64,000 nucleotides of DNA from Euphorbia lathyris (taxonomy: Eukaryota > Streptophyta > Magnoliopsida > Malpighiales > Euphorbiaceae). The notes below the pieces were generated by a model. That model was not told where the DNA came from, did not search any database, and worked only from the letters and a program-made list of their open reading frames with translations. A program made the position numbers and the translations under genes. The stretch is from positions 83,655,501 to 83,719,500 of the forward strand of contig NC_088916.1 in the NCBI RefSeq assembly GCF_963576675.1. The letters are read 5' to 3'. Shown in pieces: positions 54,642-64,000 of the stretch (the stretch's first letter is position 1; every line of letters begins with the position of its first letter).

Positions 54642-57450
54642 AGGTGCCTTTTGCCTCGGCCACTCGACCTGATCTTGTCATGACGGCGATTTTCGGCTCA
54701 TCATCAGATTCATCCCAAATATTGATAGGAATTCTCCGATCAGTATCCTCCTCGTCCGAGGAACTTTCCCAAATGTCCACAATCATCAGATCCATTACGT
54801 GAGGAACGTTTGAATTCAAATAAAAGGGATCCGCTGATCCATACACAGCCCAACCTATCAAATCATCATAATCCCTGAGGGATACTCTACTCATCCTCCT
54901 TGCTGCCAACGGAATTGCGCCTCTCTGTATGCACATGAGCTGCACCTTATCACTCATCGTTTCATGACACTACTCATAGCGGTGCCTCCACCTCCTAATA
55001 TAATCCACGAATGGTTCCTCGGGGAATTGCCTGATCCTATCTAGATCTTCCAGGGATCCCGTCCATGGAACATACATCTCGTATCTCGCCACAAAAGCAT
55101 CCCTAAGCGGTATCCAATGACCCATTTCCTCCTCTGATAGGCCTTGGTGCCACAACAAGGCTTCTCCCATGAGGGTTTCCGGGAAATGTTCATGCAATTC
55201 ACATTGAGGGAACCCGGCGTCATACATATGGTTGCGGAATATCCTCGCATGCTCAATAGGATCTCGGTATCCACCATTCCTAGGCATTGCCAATACTGCC
55301 TCGGGTGTTTCATAAGAGGGCGAGTCCGGGGTTTGATCCACAAGCATCCATACTGTGTACTCTTTGATAAACCTTTTCGTCATCGCGGCCCAATCGCGCT
55401 TAATATGCATTGGGAGAGACATATACCACATCAGCGGCTCCCCCATTAGTGAATTGCAAAACAGGTCAGTGATCTCTTCTTCCTTAAAACCCAAAGGTCC
55501 CATGGCCGATAAGTAGAAGTGAAGATGTTCCATCGGATCCTTGTTGCCATTATACTTACTGACCCTCGGTAACGGACGCTTGATAGGTCCAATCTGCATC
55601 GCAAAGCGCTCTGCGGTCCTGTCCTTAGCTCTCTGGTACTTTTCTAGGAATAAATCTGACAGCCGCTCCCAATCATGCTTGCAGGAGTCGGGCAACGAGT
55701 GGAACCATCCCAAAGGCTCACCTATTAACGAATGATAGAACAACTGAGCAATCTCGTCCACCCCGAAGGATTCAACAAACATATCGTGCATATATTCACG
55801 CAAGTGCACATCGGGATCCTCTCCACCACTAAACAGACCCAATTCTGGCACAATAGTCCGAGATGGCCCTTCCCCAGTCTCTTCGGCACTATCTTCATCA
55901 TACGATGCTCCACTGTCCAAACCTTCATCCATCGGTTCACCTTCATGTTCCTCGCCAAGGAAGGACACATATAGACCATTTCCTACATTTCTCCTTTCGT
56001 CGGAGTCCAACAACTCCTCTTCATTTTCCTCGAAGGATTCCATCACTACACTTTCTTTCAGACCGACTCCGATTATGCTCACCCTATGATTAGGCAATGG
56101 ATTACGCCTAGTGGAAGGGTTCGCTGATGAAGGATCAGCTATCTTCTTTTCCTCAATCAAATCTTGGATCTCGTGCTTCAACCTCTCACAGTTCTCAATA
56201 GTATGCCCATAACTACTGTGGAATTCACAGTATCCCCTAGCTTGTATCTGTTGAGTGGGCGGAGCTTTGTTATAAGGAGCAAGAGCTTTCAACAACCCCT
56301 TTTTCTATAATCGTTCGAAAACTTTTGCGTAGGTCTGATCGAATTTGGCGAACTGCCTCTTTTCGATAGCATTAAGATCAAGCACTTTCACTGCTGCAGA
56401 TTCTGCACTCGCACTTGGCCCTCCAGCACTATATCCAGACTTCGTCCACTTGGTATAAGCTTTCTTTGGTTTTCCGTCCCCCTCAACTTTCAAGGCGCAA
56501 CTATACATTTGGTTGAAATCGGTAAAAGGCATGTACCGCAGCTCATTCTTAATATACGGCAATGTGTTACCGACTACCATTCGGATCTGATCCTGCTCAA
56601 GCGGCTTCTGCTTCATAACCGCGGCCTTGGCCCTCCATCTTCTTACAAAATCGGAAAAAGATTCCCCAGTCTACTGCTTAGTGCTCTCAAGTTCCTTCAA
56701 AGTGACCTCAAGCATGGTGTTGAAGCTATACTGAGCGATGAATGACTTCGCTAACTCTTTCCAATCCCTCTTCGTCACCATTGGCAGCGCATGAAACCAT
56801 GTGAGGGCAGCCCCCTCTAGATAAGTGTTAAACAGCCCCAGGACTTGATCCTCAGTCAGGATCATGTGCTTCATCACCGCAACATACTGATTCATATGGG
56901 CCGTGGGATCCCCAGTTCCATCGAACTTCTTCATGTCCGGGAGCCGGAATTTCAAGGGCAAAGCCGTTGCCGACAAGCAGTTCTTCAAATTATAAAAGTC
57001 TTGACTCCCGGAACTTCTCCCACGCAAATCCTGCACTTCCTGAGTGATGTGCTGCTTCCACTCCTCTTCCTTAGCCTTCTCTTTCTCAAGCTATTTCTGG
57101 ATATAATCCTGATAGTCATCCTCGTTCCCGAAGCGGGGACCGGTGTTCACTTCATTATCAGCGCGTTTGCTACCACTCTTGTTATCCTTCAATGCTAGCT
57201 CAGCGAGCTGGGCCAGAATTGCGGCCAACTGATCATTAATGTTGTTCACAGAGTTTTCCAATTCGGCCACCTTTTCGTCGGTCGCAGACATACTGGCAGA
57301 AGACTGAGTATACTCGGACGAAGATGATTCAGAAGCCACAACTGCCGACTCAGAATTGTCAATTTGTAGCTGATCAAATTGCCTGACTAGCCGGTTACTC
57401 TCGCGAAACCACAACCGCTTAATGATGAAGTCTGCGCGAACGGTATCCAT
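54634..57450 (-). pseudogene. Ogre-like gag with three extra capsid-like domains
   Basis: Starts at ATG 57450. Residues 1-120 have a coiled coil. The main capsid domain follows (KFDGTGDPTAHMNQYVAVMK to WFHALPMVTKRDWKEL, about 56945-56735) and continues to FVRRWRAKAA. A zinc-knuckle-like GYCEFHSSYGHTIENCERLK lies near 56235. Three more capsid-like domains follow: copy 1 at 55848-55630, copy 2 at 55566-55351 and copy 3 at 55287-54970, then a serine/acid-rich linker to the protease. In-frame TAG codons sit near 57088, 56668, 56302 and 54968. The extra domains are described in the findings. Confidence 0.9.
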
Positions 57451-59322
57451 TAGTATGTATGCATGATTTTATATGCATGATTCGTGGTGTGTGCGTTTAT
57501 TATTTACGGATATATAAGATAAGAAGAACAAACGTTAGTCGAATTACACGTATCACAACATCTCTCTTCCACCCTTATTCCTCCACACACTCGATGGTCT
57601 AAGTCTCACATTGCGGTCCAGGGGACGCGTGATGCCGACGATTTATTGCGGAAAAGTAAATCACTCATCAGACAATACAGTTCGTTTTGACGTATCAACG
57701 TTCAGTGACTAAGATATCGACCAATTTGGATTATCCTTTCGGGATAACTCGTCTTTTGTCATTTTGCGAGACGCATTAGTTCGGGTTTTGACTCCCTTTT
57801 AGCGCATCTCGGTTTTTAGACGTGGTACGAGTTATTCTTTCAGTCCAATCGTTCGTTATTGACAATGACTCGTTCCCTTTTATTCGCGTGGGTTCGTGTC
57901 TCGATTTTTGGATTACGACGGGATCTTTTGGATCTATCGAGAGATGTAACCACGTGTTCATTCAGTGATGAAAGCACTTTTCATTTTAGGGAACGGACTC
58001 ATCGCATAACGTGTTTGTTTTTAGCGTTAAGAATCCGTTTGCTCGTTTTGGCCACGTAAAAAGACGGCGAGTCTTATTTGAGCGCACGGTAATCTTTCGG
58101 CTAGCAACAATTCTTTATTCTTTCCCATTTACGGGATATATCATCCTAGCGTGGTTATAAAAAGTCAACGTTTCGTTTAATCGCATGCTTATTCGAAGCA
58201 GGGATATTACCGTCCTTCTCACTTTGGTACGAACTGAACAAACACGCAGATCGGGCCATATTTCTTGTAGTTTTGGTAACGATCGAAATGATCGAGCCAT
58301 TAGTCAAATCCACAGTCTCGTCCATATGGCACAATTATGCGGTTTGGTTTAATTCGGCTTCGTGATTTTTAAGCGGCGTATATACCAGTTCGAGGCACGT
58401 ATTAACGATATTGGTTCATTTTCTTTAACTATCCTCGGGATGGATATATATCATGGATACAGAATGACTTTGGTCGTTTGTTTATCTTTGCTTTTCTTTT
58501 ATTTTCTTAGTCACTTTTGCGGACACATCCATTTCTCTCAAGAACAACACAAGGCATAACGTAAGAGCTCGTCTTTTATTCGGAAGGCACGGGCCACGTT
58601 TGCGAAACTCTTTACGTTACAACGGGGTTGTTCAAAAACAGAAATGTTCTTCGTTTTCGTTCTGTCATAATCTATTTAAAGAATGTGAATAGCGGCTACC
58701 GTTAATATAGTCTTTTGAATCGAGATATAACTATCCTTAATATCAAACCGATTTGAACTAATACGTGCTTACGTCACAACGCATTTCCTGAACATGTGCC
58801 TTCTTCGGGATACGGAAAGGGACCAGACGGGTCACACAAGTTCATTCATACGAGATGACTAAGTCGTCTTTAGTTCGAATCGTTTCGATGTTTTGGGGTA
58901 GTTTACATATCGGTTTAAGAGTATATATTAACGTGTCGTTTCATTTTCTTTACATATTTTAGGATTGGACACGTATCATGGAAATTTGAAAACACGAACT
59001 GATTCATTTATCACATCAAAAATGGTAACGGGTAATCATATGGCAACTTCTAAGGCTACTATATGCTGACACGGCTGATCGCGGGACCTCACAGGACCGC
59101 ACAAATTCGCCCATAACGAATGGATGGGGACCCTTTCGCGCCTTACTGTAAGGGGGAACTTACACTAGCCTCTTTCGAGCGACGAATGGACTCTCGTTAG
59201 AGGTTTCGCGGAAATTACCCAAAAGGTTTGCAATAATGCTTGTGAATGCATACGAAAAGAAATAATACGATCCGTCCCCGTTAAGGGCTTAATACACGCC
59301 TTCCGGAATCAAATTTCTCGCT
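57451..59322 (-). other. Ogre-like leader (5' untranslated region)
   Basis: 1.87 kb with only short frames. Sequence is more balanced in base composition than the LTR. No extra ORF seen. Confidence 0.6.
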
Positions 59323-59340
59323 TCCCCAGCAGAGTCGCCA
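59323..59340 (-). other. Ogre-like primer binding site (tRNA-Arg type)
   Basis: Minus strand TGGCGACTCTGCTGGGGA, two bases from the LTR, as in Ogre elements. Confidence 0.85.
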
Positions 59341-60676
59341 CTTGTTAGACGAGGTGCCGCGGCCTAATCTCCCGGGCGGATCGGGGGGTGGACACCTCAT
59401 GGCGACGTAAGCGGTCATTAGCGCCGAAAGCAACCAATTGTGGAATCAAGCTGCTCGGCGGGACCGGAGCTCGGAGTATGGAAGAGTCGCCACCCACGAA
59501 TGGGAAAATTAACACCGATCCCTTGCGGGAGACCGGTGAGGGTTCGGGAAACTTAGGTATGAGCCGAGAAGGCTAGCTCCTTTCCGGAGAAAGGCTACTA
59601 GGCACCCCGACATCGCCCGATTATGAACCACCGGCCTCCTACTCAGCGTGTTATGCGATAACGGACTAATCGCATATTTCTTTAAGTTTAAAATTCATTT
59701 GAAACCTTTTCTTTCTCGTTTTGAAAACCGTTTTGAGCATATATTATTGAAAGCCATTTTGGTAAAGAATCACCCATTTACATCAGTTCAAAATACATAG
59801 GAGAGAGAGGGGGGAGAAGAAAGAATTGATTTGTTTACAATGTGATTTATGCTTCGTATTACACACTCACCCTAAACTAAACTCACTTCCCAAAAATGAG
59901 TTTATTTACATGGTTCGTACCTTAATCGCCGTTGGAACGATTTAGGTACGTTTCAAAACCCCGTTTAATGACGTTCACACGAATCGCCGTTGGAACGACT
60001 CGAGCGTTTGAAAATATTGAGAAAAAAGTTTTAACAAGAAAACGTGATTAAGCATACAAGTCAATTTATTTTTTTCAAAAAAAACATTTAGCTAAGAAAA
60101 CGATTCAAAAACTCTATTATTTACAATTAAAAGCAATTTTAATTACAAGGTTCGCTTAATCCGTCGTTGGAACGAATTAAGGTTTTAAAACGTGATGTTT
60201 TAGGAAGTGATTTAAAGTGATAAGAAAATCTTTTTATTTACACCTTAAGAACATCTAGAAAAGCTTTAATTTAAACCAACAAATTAAACTCTCTTTTTGT
60301 GATTTATTTTCCCCTTTTCCACTCAATTAACTCTTTATTCAAACATAATAGACCAATTGAACCAAAACTCACCCAATTAAACCAATTCAAAATGTCAAAG
60401 GAGTAAGAAAAGGATATATACATATATACATATACATTTTTAGCTAAAAATAATGGTATATCTATAGATTTAAGGCAAGTAAATAAAAGGTAATATAGTA
60501 CTTTATTACGTACATGTATGATAATAAAAGTAAGAAATATCGAATATAATACATTTTCATCCTAATTAAAACTATGTAAAAATAATGGAAAACCATAAAA
60601 AAGGTTTGATATAATAAGTATATAGGAAACACCCTCCCTTAAATAAGAGCTAAACCCACATTTTGATAACCCAAAA

Positions 60677-60679
<3 letters not shown>

Positions 60680-60753
<74 letters not shown>
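60680..60753. repeat. (TA)n microsatellite in the 5' LTR
   Basis: About 36 dinucleotides, against roughly 10 at the same place in the other LTR (43660-43680). Insertion-time age would be misread if this tract were counted. Confidence 0.9.
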
Positions 60754-60755
<2 letters not shown>

Positions 60756-61679
60756 AATAGTGAGTCAAAACAAATTAAACTTTACATATGGAATAAATAA
60801 CTACATAATAAATAATTAATGGTTATATGACCCCAAAAATAATTTTTATAATCATATTACATAATTATATACTTATATATGTAAGAATCAAATATCAAAA
60901 AGTTGAGAAAATGGGTTAAAAGATGAATTTTCGGTTTCCAGCAGATTACCGACGGAAAATCCGTCGCCAATCTGCTGGTAGTGACAGAAAATGGAGAATT
61001 ACAGCAGCAGTCCTAAACTTTCCAGATTTATTCAAACACCTTAAATTAGATCTATTCTATCGTTTTGGAACTCCGAACTACCAAAAATGGATCATAGTCT
61101 ATAACGGGGGTTCTTAAACGATGTTTTTCATTTAAAACGTTATTTAGAAAAAATTTGAAAACTTATAATTACAACGTTTTTAATACCCGAACTACCTTTG
61201 AATCGGATCACGGTTCGTATTGGGATATTAAAACGAGGTTTTTATTTTAAAAAAAAACCGAACGTTTGTCTAATACGAGACGAAAATTAAATAAATACGA
61301 AAAATTAAATAAAATGTGATAAATAAATAAATAACTAAATAAATAAAATTATAACATAAAAGTAAATAAATAAAGGAAATAAATTAAATAAAATAAAACG
61401 AGTCTAGTCCTCGGATAATACCTCAAGTTCGGTATCTGACAGTCGAAGTCGGTCGATTCCACGAGTTGTGATTTTCTGATTTTTTGTGTTTTTTTTCGTC
61501 TTTTTAGTAAAAATTTTAACTTTTGGGAAATTCGGACTTTTTGAGAAAAAAACTATTTTTCTAAAAAAAAATTCACTTTCTCTCTCTAAAAATGTCTACA
61601 GTGAGAAGAGCTATCCAAAAATCCTCCTCCTAAATGCATTGGGATTCGTGCCTTAAATAGGCAACGGATCCCGGAAGCT

Positions 61680-62060
61680 TTGGGCGACACCCAAATAAAA
61701 TTGGGCGTCGCCCAAAGCCGGTTGGGCGAACGCCCAACATGGTTGGGCGCGCGCCCAACTGACGTTGGGCGTTCGCCCAACGATCGTTGGGCGTCCGCCC
61801 AACTGACGTTGGGCGTCCGCCCAACGTCACTGGGCGCTCGCCCAGCGGCTTCCGGGCGCGCACGCCCAGCGGCCATCGGGCGTGCGCCTCGCGCTGTCGG
61901 GCTCGCGCGCCCCACGGTCGTCGAGCGCGCGCTCCGCACTGCCGGGCATGCGCGCCCAACGGACATCGAGCGTGCGCCCCGCGCTGCCGGGCGTGCGTCC
62001 AACTGTCGTCGGACACGCGTCGGCTGCCGCTAGGCGCTCGCACCACGTCGCTGAGCACTC
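61680..62060. repeat. GTTGGGCG palindrome array, 5' LTR copy
   Basis: Eight recognisable palindromes against twelve in the partner LTR, so about four units (~96 bp) differ. Confidence 0.9.
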
Positions 62061-62208
62061 GCGAGCCGTCCACTTGACGACCGCGACTCACATTAACTTT
62101 TCTTTTCTTATTATATATTTTTGTTTTAAAACTTCCGGAATCAACCGATTCGACCGTCTTGTTTACAGGTTTTCGTCACAGGTCCTCCGACTCGGTGTCT
62201 ACAAATGT

Positions 62209-62920
62209 GCTATTTTTTTTCCCAAATTACAATTTTATAATTCATATTAATTAATCAATTAGTTGAATTCTTAACTTTTGGTCACGATTGAGACCAACCT
62301 TATCACAATCGAGGTATGAAAGGGAAGAATAATTAAGTACCGTTTACTTTTGGCCACGGTTGCGACCACCCTTATCACAATCGAGATATAGAAGGAACGT
62401 TTAAAGAAAAAAATAATAAATGTGTTTAAGTTTAAAGTAACGATTGTGTCCACCCATGGCATGGTCGGTACCTCTTAAGTAAACACTAAGCAAAGTAAAA
62501 ATACGTATAAGGTTACGGTTGAAACCACCCTTATTTCGGGCGTAACCAAGACAAAAAAATAATAAAAATTAAAATCAAGTAATTCATTTTAATATATCTC
62601 ATATATTAGTCTAGGTTTGGGAAAGAAAATTTTAGTGCTTTGAAATGCTTTGAGATGAAAGATTCAATAACATGCGTGCTTATTTCGTCCCGAATGCTTC
62701 AATACAAAAATTTGAAATACAAGACGAATGATATATCGTATTTATACTGAGTTAGTTTTATATTTTGCGTATAAATTTGCCATGCGAAGTTAGTCTTTTC
62801 GGCTTAACTAATTTAAAAGGTAATACAGAGATATATGTTTTATTTTCATAAAGAGATTAGTTAGAGAATGAATTCAGTGAAATTTTGCTCAGGACTAGCA
62901 AAAGATTAAGTGTGGAGATT
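62209..62920 (+). other. Athila-B 3' noncoding region, second part, with PPT
   Basis: Resumes the sequence left at 42263. Contains the four-unit repeat and ends in the polypurine tract AAGTGTGGAGATT (62908-62920). Confidence 0.7.
62280..62530 (+). repeat. Four-unit repeat next to Athila-B 3' LTR
   Basis: Units with GGTCACGATTGAGACCAACC, GGCCACGGTTGCGACCACCC, AACGATTGTGTCCACCCATG and GGTTACGGTTGAAACCACCC, each followed by a CTTATCACAATCGAG-like segment. Same as 12815-13080 in Athila-A. Confidence 0.65.
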
Positions 62921-64000
62921 TGTTAAGACCAAAATATACCTAAAATATCATCAATAATTACATCAATATTGTTACGAATTTATGCTATTTATACCTATTT
63001 AGAATACTTACTCCCGAATATGTTTCTTTCATGCAAGGTACATAAATATTTGGTAAAATCCAAAAAGGAGTAAAAAGAGCTCAAAAATAGAAGAAAAGCC
63101 CTACAAAAGGAGTCGAAGACGACGAAAATTAATAACGCCAAGTCGAGGACACGAACGAGAGCCAAAGAAGTGAAAAATGCTCCGTGCCGCGACCGCGACC
63201 CCCAATATTCACGGTCTCGACACGCGTCCCTCAGCCTCTCCTTCCCTTCGTCCGAAGTACAAATTGTTGCTCCCCCATTCTCAGTAGAGAATTTAATATT
63301 CTCGGTACGAGCAGGAGATTTTAGAAGCCTAGTTACACACTTTCGTTTTTGACGAAACGCGATCGTTTGGGTGGATAAAGACGTCATTTCGCAGCAGACA
63401 CGATCCTTCACAACGGACACGACACTTCAATCAAGACTCTTCAACATCTATAAATAAAGAGTTGATGGAGAGTTGAGATATAATGATATATGTGTAGAAG
63501 AAAGAGATTAGTGTAGAATTTATGCAGAAATTCCGAATCAAGTGATTCAGAAGTTAGATTTCGATTATGTTCAAAAGCAATATGATGTACACACATTGTT
63601 TACTAAATAATAACAAATTCAGTAACGTTTAGACATTGTTCAAGTTTAGTTTACATTTTGGTAGTAGACCGACCCAGTCTCTATTACGAAGATTCAACGA
63701 GAAGATTGAGTAGAGGATTCGCCCCTGAGCCTGACAAACTCTAACGAAACCCAAGGAAAGGATTGACAACCCGTTCACTTGCAAGTCGTCGAATGTTTCC
63801 ATGCTCCATGTTCTCTGTAAACTTGTATCAATTTATATTTCATCTAATAAAGTCCGTTCTATTCGATAGATCTTTATGCAGCACTTATGGTAAACAATCC
63901 ACTAAAGTGACTGCTGGTGTTTTCATTAAAACGTATTTAATCCAAAATCTTTACAAGGAAACTTTGTTGAACACTTAGACAAATTATTATCTCGAAAGAG
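62921..64000 (+). repeat. Athila-B 3' LTR, partial
   Basis: Starts TGTTAAGACCAAAATATACC and matches 30725 onward to the window end, so about 400 bases of the LTR are outside. Same GC hairpin at 63183-63224. Confidence 0.93.

Larger units (their letters stand above)
42264..62203 (-). mobile_element. Ogre/Tat-type Ty3/gypsy element, 19.9 kb, carrying a PMD gene
   Basis: LTRs of 2,951 and 2,861 bp flanked by AATGT (42259-42263 and 62204-62208). Minus strand: LTR start TGTAGACACCGAGT, PBS complementary to tRNA-Arg, long leader, gag, protease, RT, RNase H, a second archaeal-type RNase H, then integrase. A PMD gene lies on the opposite strand between pol and the 3' LTR. Size, PBS and dual RNase H indicate the Tat clade. 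The LTRs are nearly identical apart from repeat-number changes, so this is the youngest large insertion in Athila-B. Confidence 0.93.
59343..62203 (-). repeat. Ogre-like 5' LTR (2,861 bp)
   Basis: Partner of 42264-45214. Longer TA tract and fewer palindromes than its partner. Confidence 0.93.
30725..64000 (+). mobile_element. Athila-B: Athila-type gypsy element, split by the Ogre-like element
   Basis: The 5' LTR (30725-32214) is followed by a tRNA-Asp PBS, gag, protease, RT, RNase H, integrase and two accessory ORFs. The 3' noncoding region follows, with the Ogre-like insertion at 42264-62203, then a purine tract and a 3' LTR from 62921 that runs off the window. The left target flank is CCCAT (30720-30724); the right one is outside. 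Coding genes have a handful of lesions, so the copy is inactive but young enough to read. Confidence 0.95.

Noticed and set aside
42264..62203. Large segmental duplication of 2.9-kb blocks
   Set aside because: The two blocks are LTRs of a single element: TG...CA ends, PBS and PPT, and 5-bp target duplication.

Overview
The window is from a plant nuclear genome, most likely a eudicot. The signs are an AT-rich background, plant-type LINE fragments, an Au-like tRNA-derived SINE, Ty1/copia elements primed by initiator tRNA-Met, Athila-type and Ogre/Tat-type Ty3/gypsy elements, a plant F-box fragment and a plant mobile domain (PMD) gene. Species cannot be told from the sequence. Almost all of it is nested transposable elements, and no intact housekeeping gene was seen.

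Layout. 1-2.3 kb: 5' part of a decayed LINE on the minus strand. 2.6-2.9 kb: an F-box gene fragment. 3.73-8.28 kb: a region bounded by ~250-bp inverted repeats (MULE-like) holding a SINE with target duplications, a LINE RNase H remnant and a foldback element. 8.80-28.54 kb: an old copia element (Copia-1, plus strand, target duplication AAATC) hit by two later insertions. The first is Athila-A (10957-19450, minus, duplication GACAT), a gag-pol-deleted derivative that keeps one intact accessory ORF and contains a LINE 3' end. The second is Copia-2 (22120-28399, minus, duplication TATAG), which itself contains a solo LTR (22648-24351, duplication AAAGG). 30.7 kb to the window end: Athila-B (plus strand), with gag, pol and two accessory ORFs, split by a 19.9-kb Ogre/Tat element (42264-62203, minus, duplication AATGT).

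The most interesting content lies in the two big gypsy families. Athila-B has two paralogous accessory ORFs (A and B) after pol. Each is preceded by GC-rich hairpins and a TATA box, the same arrangement as in the U3 of its own LTR. The Ogre-like element has a gag region with three extra capsid-like domains after the zinc-knuckle-like motif. On the opposite strand, between pol and the 3' LTR, it carries a six-exon PMD gene with its own TATA box. Three unrelated LTR families (Athila, Ogre-like, solo LTR) each carry arrays of GC-rich palindromes just upstream of a TATA-like box.

Working together: within each autonomous element gag forms the particle and PR, RT, RNase H and IN carry out processing, reverse transcription and insertion. 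All copies here have stops or frameshifts in these genes, so none looks autonomous now. Athila-A could only have moved with proteins supplied in trans.
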